Shown here piece by piece: positions 1-7,460 of a DNA stretch of 64,000 bases. The position numbers and the translations under genes were made by a program. Each line of letters opens with the position of its first letter. Within the stretch, counting starts at the first letter, position 1. Location of the stretch: positions 620,001-684,000 of the forward strand of contig NZ_JBKBHD010000001.1 of assembly GCF_046297875.1 (NCBI RefSeq), given 5' to 3'. Origin of the DNA: Parvibaculum sp046297875. Lineage in GTDB: Bacteria; Pseudomonadota; Alphaproteobacteria; Parvibaculales; Parvibaculaceae. The notes beneath the pieces were generated by a model. That model saw only the letters and a program-made list of their open reading frames with translations, was not told where the DNA came from and made no database searches.

Positions 1-19
1 GATGCCCTTCCCCTGAGCG

Positions 20-364
20 TTAGCCCGCGTCGAAAGCCTTTACCAGCGTTTTCGGTGCGACATTGCGCCAGCCGCGCGTCATCGCTTCCCGGAGGATAGC
101 AGCATTTGCCGCTGCGAGATTCACATGGGTCCAGCCCTTCTGGCCCCAGCCGCCGGGCACGGGCGCAAAGACCTTCGGATCGCTTTCGACAAGCATGGCC
201 TGTTCTTCCGGGCCGAGCTTCACCACCACGCGTTTCTCCGCCGCATGCAGCGAGGCGAATATCTTCTTGCGGACGCGAAAGTCAGGCTGGTCGAAATGGC
301 TCATCTCCACCGCTTCGGGGAGCGAGAGCGCGATCTTCCTTGCCTGATCCGCCGTCACGGGCAT
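20..364 (-). CDS. MmcQ/YjbR family protein
   Basis: This 114-residue protein belongs to the MmcQ/YjbR (DUF419) fold family of small DNA-binding-like proteins whose cellular role is poorly defined. The family pattern is visible as an N-terminal ALSLPEA segment, a central stretch around KKIFASLH and VVVKLGPEE, and a C-terminal GWTHVNL followed by SRGW-like MTRGWRNVAPK. An upstream in-frame extension rich in Arg exists, but it lies inside the end of pheT, so the ATG at 364 is preferred. It starts 10 bp after the pheT stop on the same strand and is probably the last gene of the pheST transcript. Function is not inferred beyond family membership. Confidence 0.85.
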   Translation of the reverse strand: MPVTADQARKIALSLPEAVEMSHFDQPDFRVRKKIFASLHAAEKRVVVKLGPEEQAMLVESDPKVFAPVPGGWGQKGWTHVNLAAANAAILREAMTRGWRNVAPKTLVKAFDAG

Positions 365-374
365 GGGCCGGTCC

Positions 375-2810
375 CTAGCTTCTGAGCGTGCCGCCTGTCG
401 CCTTCTCGACCGCCGCGACGATCGTCTTCGACACCACTTCGATTTCCTCATCCGTCAGCGTCTTCTCGACGGGCTGGAGCGTGACTTCGATGGCAAGCGA
501 CTTCCGGCCCTCGCCAAGCGCCCCGCCCTCGAAAAGATCGAAGAGCGAGACATCGGCGATGAGCTTCTTGTCGGCGCCTCGCGCGGCACGGATAAGCTGA
601 TCGGCACTCACCTTTTCATCGACCACGAAAGCGAAGTCGCGGCGGAGCGGCTGCAGATCGGAAAGCGCAAGCGGCGGTTTCGCGCGCGTCGCCTTGCGCT
701 TCGGTTCGGGGACTGCATCGGAGAAAATCTCGAAACCGACGACGGGGCCCGCCACATCCATCGCATCGAGGACGCGCGGATGCAGCTCGCCGAAATAGCC
801 GATGACATTTTTCGGGCCGAGGCGGATCACGCCGGAGCGGCCAGGGTGATACCAGGACGGTGCGTCCGCCGAAATCTGGAAGCTCTGGATGGGCGCACCG
901 AGGGCGGAAAGAAGCGCAATCGCATCTTCCTTCGCATCCATCGCCTCGACGGAGCCAGCTTTTCCCTGCCAGTGGCGGCCCGCGCCCAGCGGCCGAGCCG
1001 TGCCGCGGCGGATGCCGCTTGCGGCAAGCACCTGGCCCGAGGGCTCGTCGCTTTCGAACTGCTGACCGACCTCGAACATCGCAATGTCGGCAATTCCGCG
1101 CGCCATGTTGCGGCCCGCCGCTGCGATGAGGCCGGCGAGAAGGCTCGGCCGCATATGGCTCATTTCGGCGGAGATCGGATTTGCGAGTTTGAGCGCAGGG
1201 ATCACATTGCCACCGCCGAAAAGCACGGCTTCCGCTTCCGAGATGAAGGACCAGTTGACGGCCTCCACCATGCCGCGTCCGGCAAGCACGCGGCGCGCAA
1301 GCCTGTCGCGGCGCTGGCGCGGCGAGAGAACGGGCTTTGCCACCGCATGAATGCGCGGGAGCGCCACCGACTTCACTTCATTGAGGCCATGAACGCGGAC
1401 GACTTCTTCCACGAGATCGGCGGGGCCTTCGACATCCGGCCGCCAGGACGGCACGGTGACGGAGAGATTGCCGCCCGCATCGGTCACGCCGAAGCCGAGC
1501 GCCGAAAGGATGTTCGCCGCTTCCGCCTTGCCGAGCTTGAGGCCCGTCAGCCTTTCGATGCGCGCCGCATCGAAGGAAATGTCCTTCCTCGTGTCCGGCA
1601 CCTTGCCCGCAACGACGACACTCGACGGTTCGCCGCCGCAAAGGTCGAGGATCATCTGCGTTGCAAGTTCGAGCCCCGGCACGACGAAAGCCGGATCGAC
1701 GCCGCGCTCGAAGCGGTAGCGCGCATCCGACACGATGCCGGTGTCACGGCCCGTGCGCGCGGTGCGGTAGGGATCGAACCAGGCGCTCTCGACGAAGACA
1801 TCGACGGTTTCCTCCGTCGAACCGGACGCCTCGCCGCCCATCACGCCGCCAAAGCCAAGCACCGCCGCATCGTCTGCGATGACGCAATAATGCGGTTCCA
1901 CATCATAGGTCTTGCCGTCGAGCGCGATGAGCTTTTCGCCCTTGCGGCCGAGGCGGGCGCGGATATTGCCCTTTAGCTTCGCCGCGTCATAGACATGGAG
2001 CGGGCGGGCGCGGTCGAGCGAGATGAAGTTCGTGATGTCGACCAGCGCATTGATCGGGCGGAGCCCCACCGACTTCAGGAGCTTCTGCAGCCATTCGGGC
2101 GAAGGCCCGTTCTTCACGCCGCGAATGAGACGGCCCGCGAAGACCGGGCAAACATGTTCCTCACCCGCCGGGAAGTCGAGTTCGATACCAATGGGGCTTT
2201 CGAATTTGCCCGCGACCGGCGCCACCGCGCCATCGCGCAAGCGGCCAAGGCCTGCGGCAGCAAGATCGCGCGCGACACCGTGAACGCCGAGGCAGTCCGG
2301 CCGGTTCGGCGTGATCGCGATTTCGATGACGGGATCGTTTGCGCCCAGCACTTCGGCAGCCGGCGTGCCGACCTTCCAATCGCCCTGCAGGTCGATGATG
2401 CCGACATGATCGTCCGAGAGTTCCAGTTCGCGCTCCGAACACATCATGCCGTTCGATTCGACGCCGCGGATTTTCGTCGGCTTCAGCACCATGCCGTTGA
2501 CGGGGATGGTGGCGCCGGGCGGGGCGAAGATGCCGGTGAGGCCCGCACGCGCATTGGGCGCGCCGCAAACGACCTGCAACTGCTTCACTTCGCCTTCGAC
2601 AAGCGCCTCGACCTTCAGAACCTGCAACTTGTCCGCATCGGGATGGGGACCGGCTTCCAGTACTTTCGTAACGGAGAAGATGGCGAGCTTCTTCGCCGGG
2701 TCTTCCACGCCCTCGACCTCGAGGCCGAGCATGGTGAGGCGCTCGGCGATGGCGTCGAGCGATGCGTCCGTGTCGAGCTGCCGTTTCAGCCAGGAGAGTG
2801 TGAACTTCAC
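375..2810 (-). CDS. pheT: Phenylalanine--tRNA ligase beta subunit
   Basis: The 811-residue product matches the full length of the bacterial PheRS beta subunit, which pairs with PheS in an alpha2-beta2 cytoplasmic enzyme that charges tRNA-Phe. The N-terminus MKFTLSWLKRQLD is typical, followed by a tRNA-binding (EMAP-like) domain with GPHPDADKLQV near residue 55, the B3/B4 editing region with PNRPDCLGVHG near residue 170, B5 domains, and a C-terminal ferredoxin-fold anticodon-binding domain beginning near PLRRDFAFVVDE. The start overlaps the pheS stop by four bases (ATGA), indicating translational coupling. No damage is seen. Confidence 0.98.
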   Translation of the reverse strand: MKFTLSWLKRQLDTDASLDAIAERLTMLGLEVEGVEDPAKKLAIFSVTKVLEAGPHPDADKLQVLKVEALVEGEVKQLQVVCGAPNARAGLTGIFAPPGATIPVNGMVLKPTKIRGVESNGMMCSERELELSDDHVGIIDLQGDWKVGTPAAEVLGANDPVIEIAITPNRPDCLGVHGVARDLAAAGLGRLRDGAVAPVAGKFESPIGIELDFPAGEEHVCPVFAGRLIRGVKNGPSPEWLQKLLKSVGLRPINALVDITNFISLDRARPLHVYDAAKLKGNIRARLGRKGEKLIALDGKTYDVEPHYCVIADDAAVLGFGGVMGGEASGSTEETVDVFVESAWFDPYRTARTGRDTGIVSDARYRFERGVDPAFVVPGLELATQMILDLCGGEPSSVVVAGKVPDTRKDISFDAARIERLTGLKLGKAEAANILSALGFGVTDAGGNLSVTVPSWRPDVEGPADLVEEVVRVHGLNEVKSVALPRIHAVAKPVLSPRQRRDRLARRVLAGRGMVEAVNWSFISEAEAVLFGGGNVIPALKLANPISAEMSHMRPSLLAGLIAAAGRNMARGIADIAMFEVGQQFESDEPSGQVLAASGIRRGTARPLGAGRHWQGKAGSVEAMDAKEDAIALLSALGAPIQSFQISADAPSWYHPGRSGVIRLGPKNVIGYFGELHPRVLDAMDVAGPVVGFEIFSDAVPEPKRKATRAKPPLALSDLQPLRRDFAFVVDEKVSADQLIRAARGADKKLIADVSLFDLFEGGALGEGRKSLAIEVTLQPVEKTLTDEEIEVVSKTIVAAVEKATGGTLRS

Positions 2811-3898
2811 GACGAGAGCCCTCCCGCGAGCGTCGGCACATCGAGCGCGGCAAAGCCGTAATGCCGGAGCCAGCGCAGATCCGATTCGAAGAAGGCACGC
2901 AGATCCGGGATGCCGTATTTCAGCATGGTGATGCGGTCGAGCCCCATGCCGAAAGCGAAGCCCTGATATTTCTCCGGATCGATGCCGGCAGCGCGCAGAA
3001 CATTCGGATGGACCATGCCGCAGCCGAGAATTTCCAGCCAGTCGTCGCCTTCACCGATGCGGATTTCATTGCCGAGACGCGCGCAGCGCACATCGACTTC
3101 CATCGAAGGCTCGGTGAAAGGGAAGAAGGAGGGGCGCATGCGCAGCTCGACGCCGTCCACCTCGAAGAAGGCGCGCAGGAATTCCTCCAGCGTCCATTTC
3201 AGATGGCCGAGATGCGTCACTTCGTCGATGACGAGGCCTTCGATCTGGTGGAACTGCGGCGTGTGGGTCTGGTCGCTGTCGCAGCGATAGGTGCGGCCGG
3301 GACAGATGAAGCGGAAAGGCGGCTTGCCCGCTTCCATGGTGCGGACCTGCACTGGGCTCGTATGGGTGCGCAGCAGCTTCCGCGCGCCGGAGGCATCGGG
3401 CTCGAAATAGAAGGTGTCGTGCATTTCCCGCGCGGGATGGCCTTCAGGGAAATTGAGCGCACCGAAATTGTAGTGATCGGTTTCGATGTCGGGGCCCTGC
3501 TCCACGGCAAAGCCCATATCGGCGAAGATCGCGGTCACTTCGTCCCATACCTGCGACAGCGGATGGATGCGGCCCGTCTCAAGCGCTGTGGCGCGGACGG
3601 GCAGCGTCACGTCGATGCGCTCGCTCGCAAGCCGGCCTTCCAGCGCCGCCTCATGCAGCATGTCCTTGCGGGCGGCGAGCGCCTCCGTCAGCCGGTCCTT
3701 GAGGCCGTTCAGCTTCGGCCCCATCTCCTTGCGTTCCTCCGGCGACATGGCGCCGAGGCCCTTCATCAATTCGGAGACGCGGCCCTTCTTGCCGAGCGCG
3801 GCGACGCGCACGGCTTCGAGCGTGTCGATATCCATCGCATCGGCAATAGCCGTGGCGAATTCCGCTTCGAGTTTTTCGAGATCGGGACTGTCGGTCAT
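2807..3898 (-). CDS. pheS: Phenylalanine--tRNA ligase alpha subunit
   Basis: This is the catalytic alpha subunit of phenylalanyl-tRNA synthetase. The N-terminal coiled coil (LEKLEAEFATAIADA, GRVSELMKGLG) is followed by the class II synthetase core with motif 2 residues in RTHTSPVQVRTM, then FHQIEGLVID, and motif 3 in GFAFGMGLDRITMLKYG near the C-terminus. The ATG at 3898 gives the usual short MTDSPDLEKLE start; a GTG three codons upstream (3907) is an alternative. It lies 214 bp downstream of rplT and overlaps pheT by four bases. Length (363 residues) is normal for the family. Confidence 0.97.
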   Translation of the reverse strand: MTDSPDLEKLEAEFATAIADAMDIDTLEAVRVAALGKKGRVSELMKGLGAMSPEERKEMGPKLNGLKDRLTEALAARKDMLHEAALEGRLASERIDVTLPVRATALETGRIHPLSQVWDEVTAIFADMGFAVEQGPDIETDHYNFGALNFPEGHPAREMHDTFYFEPDASGARKLLRTHTSPVQVRTMEAGKPPFRFICPGRTYRCDSDQTHTPQFHQIEGLVIDEVTHLGHLKWTLEEFLRAFFEVDGVELRMRPSFFPFTEPSMEVDVRCARLGNEIRIGEGDDWLEILGCGMVHPNVLRAAGIDPEKYQGFAFGMGLDRITMLKYGIPDLRAFFESDLRWLRHYGFAALDVPTLAGGLSS

Positions 3899-3940
3899 TG
3901 TCTTCACCGGCTTCTGATCGTTTCGCGCATGAGAATTCGC

Positions 3941-4012
3941 TCAAACCGCCCGGACCTGCCTTTCGGCGGGCTCTCGGGCGATATGAGGGAAACGGCGTGC
4001 GAACGAAGTCAT
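3941..4012 (-). other. Possible pheS leader peptide ORF
   Basis: In the leader before pheS there is a 23-codon reading frame (ATG at 4012, TGA ending at 3941) containing two Phe codons (TTC) at positions 4 and 8. Some pheST operons are controlled by leader-peptide attenuation, so the ORF is noted, but two Phe codons is a weak signal, no clear ribosome-binding site precedes it and no terminator with a U-run follows. It may be chance. Confidence 0.15.
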
Positions 4013-4044
4013 CGACCGGCGATCCGCCTCACCCCCGAGAATGG

Positions 4045-4066
4045 CCCGCATGTATCCCCATGCGGG
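4045..4066 (-). other. Hairpin between rplT and pheS
   Basis: A perfect 8-bp stem CCCGCATG / CATGCGGG with a 6-base loop lies 47 bp after the rplT stop and 147 bp before pheS. It has no trailing U-tract, so it could be a Rho-type 3' end structure, an RNA-processing hairpin, or part of a pheST leader. The structure is seen directly; its role is inferred. Confidence 0.35.
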
Positions 4067-4112
4067 TCCCGGACGGGTGACCGGCTCTGGCTGCGATGGA
4101 CGCGCCTTCAGT

Positions 4113-4469
4113 TTACTGAAGAGCGGCCTGCGCCTGGTTCACCAGAGCCTTGAAGGCCTCGGGCTCATGGATGGCGAGATCGGAGAGAACCTTGCGGTCC
4201 ACTTCGATGCCAGCCTTGGCGAGGCCGTCGATAAATCGCGAATAGGTCAGGCCGTGCTCGCGGACGCCGGCGTTGATGCGCTGGATCCAGAGCGCGCGGA
4301 AGTTGCGCTTCCTGTTGCGGCGATCGCGATAGGCATATTGGCCAGCCTTCTCCACCGCCTGATTGGCGACGCGGAAGACATTCTTGCGGCGGCCATAATA
4401 ACCCTTCGCCTTCTTGATAACCTTGCGGTGCCGGGCATGGGCGGTAACGCCCCTTTTGACGCGCGACAT
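4113..4469 (-). CDS. rplT: 50S ribosomal protein L20
   Basis: This 118-residue basic protein is ribosomal protein L20, an early-binding 23S rRNA assembly protein. The sequence starts MSRVKRGVTAHARHRKV and contains the characteristic YYGRRKNVFRVA and YRDRRNRKRNFRALWI blocks, ending with the L20 C-terminal domain around HEPEAFKALVNQA. It lies 27 bp downstream of rpmI, the conserved L35-L20 order. In many bacteria L20 represses its own operon by binding the leader mRNA; a leader of about 127 nt precedes rpmI here, but no L20 site was identified. Confidence 0.98.
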   Translation of the reverse strand: MSRVKRGVTAHARHRKVIKKAKGYYGRRKNVFRVANQAVEKAGQYAYRDRRNRKRNFRALWIQRINAGVREHGLTYSRFIDGLAKAGIEVDRKVLSDLAIHEPEAFKALVNQAQAALQ

Positions 4470-4496
4470 GAAACTTCTCCTTGAGAAATGGGGACC

Positions 4497-4703
4497 TTAT
4501 TTCAGGCCGTAAGGCGCGAAAATCTTCACAATCCGCTTGGTGTCCGGCTCGGCAACGAGAGTCGTGCCGCGCAGGTTGCGGATCTGCTTGTTGGTCCGTT
4601 TGATCATGCCGTGACGCTTGCCGGTCTGGCCGCGCTTCACCTTGCCGGTGGCGGTGAAGCTGAAACGCTTCTTCACACCACTCTTGGTCTTCAGCTTGGG
4701 CAT
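4497..4703 (-). CDS. rpmI: 50S ribosomal protein L35
   Basis: The 68-residue product begins MPKLKTKSGVKKRFSFT and carries the L35 signature GKRHGMIKRTNKQIRNLRG. It is a small basic component of the large ribosomal subunit. The ATG at 4703 is chosen because it gives the canonical MPKLKT start and is preceded by a GGAGAG ribosome-binding site; the longer in-frame extension has no family similarity. It is the first gene of the rpmI-rplT-pheS-pheT run. infC, which precedes rpmI in many other phyla, is instead about 6.6 kb away on the same strand. Confidence 0.97.
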   Translation of the reverse strand: MPKLKTKSGVKKRFSFTATGKVKRGQTGKRHGMIKRTNKQIRNLRGTTLVAEPDTKRIVKIFAPYGLK

Positions 4704-4837
4704 TTTGCTCTCCGTGTTTTGGGACCGCATTGAAGACCTTGAATTCATTGAAGAATTCGGCAGGTTGCGGGTCCGGGTCTTGGCATTACGGGCGGTCACG
4801 GCATGCCCTACAGGCCGGGCCGCCCCGAAGCCGCGGA

Positions 4838-4865
4838 TTTATAAGGGAAAAGCCCCGCGCGTCAA
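4838..4865 (-). promoter_or_regulatory. Predicted sigma-70 promoter for rpmI-rplT
   Basis: On the minus strand a -35 TTGACG (4865-4860) and a -10 TATAAA (4843-4838) are separated by 16 bp. The predicted start near 4831 leaves a leader of about 127 nt before rpmI. This is one of the best promoter matches in the window and fits a ribosomal protein operon. Confidence 0.6.
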
Positions 4866-4888
4866 GCGCCGGGCGGCTGATTCAGCCT

Positions 4889-4935
4889 ATACGCATTCTT
4901 GATGCGCATGATTTATGCGCATAGATTATGCGCAT
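4889..4935. promoter_or_regulatory. 13-bp-periodic ATGCGCAT array (predicted ccd operator)
   Basis: The self-complementary octamer ATGCGCAT occurs at 4902-4909, 4915-4922 and 4928-4935, and a one-mismatch copy ATACGCAT at 4889-4896. All four begin exactly 13 bp apart. The last copy contains the first in-frame start codon of the antitoxin gene. A -35 TTGATG (4899-4904) and -10 TAGATT (4922-4927), 17 bp apart, are interleaved with the repeats. Ribbon-helix-helix antitoxins of the CcdA type repress their own promoter by binding repeated palindromes, so this is the expected operator position. Confidence 0.6.
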
Positions 4936-5155
4936 GGCAAAGAAAGCGGTCAATCTCTCCATCGATGCGGAACTCCTCGCCAAGGCAAAGGCGGCGCGTC
5001 TGAACCTGTCCGCGCTTCTTGAAAATGCGCTCTCCGAGCGGGTGCGGGCCGAGCAGGAAAGGCGCTGGCGGCAGGAGAACAAGGCCGTCATCGACGCGGC
5101 CAACGGCTTCGCGGAAGAGCATGGCGTCTTCGGCGAGGATTTCCGGTCTTTCTGA
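4928..5155 (+). CDS. ccdA: CcdA-type antitoxin
   Basis: The 75-residue protein is the antitoxin of a type II CcdAB module. Its N-terminus (KKAVNLSIDAELLAKAKAARLNLSALLENALSERV) has the ribbon-helix-helix DNA-binding pattern, and the C-terminus (residues 45-75, FAEEHGVFGEDFRSF) is the usual flexible toxin-neutralising tail. Start is ATG 4928 or ATG 4934; neither has a clear Shine-Dalgarno. A predicted -10 ends at 4927, so transcription could begin at or next to ATG 4934, giving a leaderless mRNA. The stop overlaps the ccdB start by one base (TGATG). Confidence 0.88.
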   Translation: MRMAKKAVNLSIDAELLAKAKAARLNLSALLENALSERVRAEQERRWRQENKAVIDAANGFAEEHGVFGEDFRSF

Positions 5156-5472
5156 TGGCGGCGCTCGACATCCACGCCAATCCCGAGCCGCGAACGCGCG
5201 GCGCGATGCCCTTTGTCATCGAGATTCAGGCAAATCTCCTGACCGATCTCAACACGCGGCTTGTGGCCCCGCTCGCGCCGGCGCGGCTTTACCGGGGCGC
5301 GATACCGCGCCTCAACCCCGTGATCGAAATTGCGGGCGAGCCGCATGTACTCATCACGCATCAGATGGCGGCGCTCCCCGCCCGGCTTCTGGCGGCGCCG
5401 CCCGTTGCCAATGCGGAGGCGCATAGCTACGACATCATCGCCGCTGTCGATTTCCTCGTCACCGGCATTTGA
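5155..5472 (+). CDS. ccdB: CcdB-type gyrase toxin
   Basis: This 105-residue protein matches chromosomal CcdB toxins, which poison DNA gyrase. Recognisable blocks are the N-terminal strand FVIEIQANLLTDLNTR, the central RLNPVIEIAGEPHVLITHQMAAL, and the C-terminal helix IIAAVDFLVTGI that in CcdB contacts GyrA. The terminal Gly-Ile is kept; the Trp before it in plasmid F CcdB is Thr here, and chromosomal members commonly vary at that site, so activity cannot be predicted. It is coupled to ccdA through a one-base overlap. Confidence 0.88.
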   Translation: MAALDIHANPEPRTRGAMPFVIEIQANLLTDLNTRLVAPLAPARLYRGAIPRLNPVIEIAGEPHVLITHQMAALPARLLAAPPVANAEAHSYDIIAAVDFLVTGI

Positions 5473-5482
5473 AAGGAAAGCC

Positions 5483-6010
5483 ATGAGCCGTTTTTTCGGG
5501 AAGGTCTGCCAGAACGGTTATGTGGTGCGCGACATTGAAGCCGCACTGAAGCACTGGACGGAAGTTCTGGGCGTCGGACCGTTCTTCTATATCGACCGCG
5601 TGAAATGCGACTGGTTCACCTACAAGGGCAGGCCCTCGCCCGTCGAAATGAGCATCGCGCTCGGCAATACGGGCGATCTCCAGATCGAACTCATCCAGCA
5701 GCGCAACGACGCGCCTTCCATGTATCTCGATTTCCTGAATGCAGGAAATGAAGGGCTGCAGCATATGTCCTACTGGACCACGAACTATCAGGCGGATTAC
5801 GACCGCGCCCTTGCGGCAGGCTACAAGGTCGGCCATGAGGGACAGATCGGCGGGGAGCAGGGCCGCTTCGTCTATTTCGATACGCAGACGCATCCCGGCA
5901 CGGTAGTCGAGATGTCGGACATCTCGGGCGGCAAGGGCAAGTTCTTCGAACATATCCGCAAGGCCGCGATCGGCTGGGACGGCAGCGAGCCGGTGAGAGC
6001 CGTCCGCTAG
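5483..6010 (+). CDS. VOC-superfamily (glyoxalase-like) protein
   Basis: The 175-residue protein has the vicinal-oxygen-chelate fold pattern: an opening CQNGYVVRDIEAALKHW with a short helix, then LQIELIQQ, a second half starting GNEGLQHMSYWT, and a closing GTVVEMSD. The Glu in LQIELIQ, the His in GLQHMSYW and the Glu in VVEM are in positions used for metal binding in the glyoxalase/methylmalonyl-CoA epimerase type. The start at 5483 is supported by an AAAGGAAAG ribosome-binding site; it follows ccdB by 10 bp but is probably unrelated. Substrate is unknown. Confidence 0.8.
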   Translation: MSRFFGKVCQNGYVVRDIEAALKHWTEVLGVGPFFYIDRVKCDWFTYKGRPSPVEMSIALGNTGDLQIELIQQRNDAPSMYLDFLNAGNEGLQHMSYWTTNYQADYDRALAAGYKVGHEGQIGGEQGRFVYFDTQTHPGTVVEMSDISGGKGKFFEHIRKAAIGWDGSEPVRAVR

Positions 6011-6056
6011 CACGGCACGGCTTGCCTGCGCTTGCGACTTGAACTGCGCCGATTAT

Positions 6057-6070
6057 AGTGTATATACACT
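6057..6070. promoter_or_regulatory. Perfect 14-bp palindrome (predicted operator)
   Basis: AGTGTATATACACT is a perfect inverted repeat 23 bp upstream of the iron-sulfur protein start at 6093, ahead of the GAGGAGG ribosome-binding site at 6081-6087. Its size and TGTATATACA core are typical of operators for dimeric winged-helix regulators (GntR, MarR and similar). The convergent MarR-family gene at 7461-7910 is a candidate binder. A weaker partial match (9 of 12 positions) lies upstream of that MarR gene at 7925-7936. Confidence 0.55.
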
Positions 6071-6092
6071 TTTTACCAATGAGGAGGCGCAA

Positions 6093-7454
6093 ATGGCCCA
6101 TGATCTCGAAACGTCTCATGGCGGCGAACACCCCGACATTGCCCGCTGGCGCGAAGCTGCACAGCAAGACGATTTCGCAAGACTCGACCGGGAGGGGCTC
6201 CGCGCGCTCATGCTCGATTGCGGCGCCGATGATTGCGGCTTTGTCGATGTGTCGGACCCTGCCATTGCCGATCAGCGAGCCTGGATCGCGGCGCTACTGC
6301 CGGGCGCAAGAACGCTGGTCAGTTTCGTCTGCCGGATGAACCGCGACACGGTGCGCACTTCGGTCCGCTCCGTCGCCAACGAGGAATTCCACCAGACCTA
6401 TGACGATGTGAACCACGTCGCGCGGCGTGCGGTGCGGCGGCTTGAGGACATGGGCATCGGCGCGGTGAACCCCGCAGCCGCTTTCCCGATGGAAGCGCAG
6501 GCCTATCCCGCCGGTATGCGCGTCATCTCGCACAAGCCGATCGCCGAAGCCGCCGGCCTCGGCAAGATGGGGCTCCACCGCAATGTGATCCACCCCCGGT
6601 TCGGCAGCTTCATCCTGCTTGGCACTATCGTCATCGACTGCGGGATCGAGAGCTATTCGAGCCCGCTCGACTATTCGCCCTGTCTCGACTGCAAGCTCTG
6701 CGTCGCGGCCTGCCCAGTGGAAGCGATCGGCGCGGACGGGACGTTCAATTTTTCCGCCTGCTACACACATAACTACCGCGAATTCATGGGCGGCTTCGTG
6801 GACTGGGTGCATGAGGTGGTGGAAGCGGAGGATGCGGACGACTACGACGCCCGCGTGAGCCCCGGCGAAAGCGTTTCGATGTGGCAGAGCCTTTCCTTCA
6901 AGCCGGGCTACAAGGCGGCCTATTGCCTGAGCGTCTGCCCGGCGGGTTCCGATGTGCTCGGTCCTTATGTCGAGGACAAGATCGACTACCGCAAGCGGTT
7001 TCTCGATCCGCTTCTTGCAAAGCCTGAAACGGTCTATGTGCTGAAGAATTCGGATGCAGAAGAGAGCATTCCGCAGCGCCTCAAAAGCAAGACGGTCAAG
7101 GTCGTCGACTACAATATACCCTCCGGCGACCCCTTCTCCTTCCTGTTCGGCCTGACGCTCACCTTCCAGCGGCGCAAGGCGCGTGGGCTCGATGCGGTAC
7201 TCGCTCTCACCATCCCCGATCACGGGCCGATGCAGGCAACGATCCGCGTCAGAAAATCGCGCATCGAAATCGGCCTTGCCGTACCGGAATGCCCGGATGC
7301 GAGCCTGACCGCCGAATGGCCGCTGCTCCATCGCATCTTCCGCGACGCGCTCTCGATGGAAGACGCCGTGAAGGCAGGCGCGGAATTGTCGGGCGACGTC
7401 GAAAAGGCGCAGGCGATCCGCAACTGCTTCCCAGTCTACAGGCCGCGCGGCTGA
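6093..7454 (+). CDS. QueG-like 4Fe-4S protein with probable SCP2-like C-terminus
   Basis: The 453-residue protein has an N-terminal QueG/reductive-dehalogenase-like region (residues about 25-180, with AGLGKMGLHRNVIHPRFGS) followed by an iron-sulfur domain: CLDCKLCVAACP with Cys197, 200, 203 and 207, then Cys223 in SACYTHNY and Cys278/Cys282 in YCLSVCPAG, enough for two clusters. The last 120 residues (from about 330, FSFLFGLTLTFQRRKARG to the end) look like an SCP2 sterol-carrier-type domain. The ATG at 6093 is set by a strong GAGGAGG site. It is not QueG itself, since a canonical queG lies at 16592-17743. Substrate unknown; a lipid- or CoA-linked electron-transfer role is inference. Confidence 0.7.
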   Translation: MAHDLETSHGGEHPDIARWREAAQQDDFARLDREGLRALMLDCGADDCGFVDVSDPAIADQRAWIAALLPGARTLVSFVCRMNRDTVRTSVRSVANEEFHQTYDDVNHVARRAVRRLEDMGIGAVNPAAAFPMEAQAYPAGMRVISHKPIAEAAGLGKMGLHRNVIHPRFGSFILLGTIVIDCGIESYSSPLDYSPCLDCKLCVAACPVEAIGADGTFNFSACYTHNYREFMGGFVDWVHEVVEAEDADDYDARVSPGESVSMWQSLSFKPGYKAAYCLSVCPAGSDVLGPYVEDKIDYRKRFLDPLLAKPETVYVLKNSDAEESIPQRLKSKTVKVVDYNIPSGDPFSFLFGLTLTFQRRKARGLDAVLALTIPDHGPMQATIRVRKSRIEIGLAVPECPDASLTAEWPLLHRIFRDALSMEDAVKAGAELSGDVEKAQAIRNCFPVYRPRG

Positions 7455-7460
7455 GCGCGA

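Noticed and set aside
363..1976. 537-codon open frame antisense to pheT
   Set aside because: pheT is full length with all domains on the opposite strand; this frame lacks similarity and a clear ribosome-binding site.
4889..4935. Reading the ATGCGCAT array as a mobile-element end
   Set aside because: The repeats are only 8 bp, occur at a single promoter, and no transposase is nearby; operator use is the simpler explanation.
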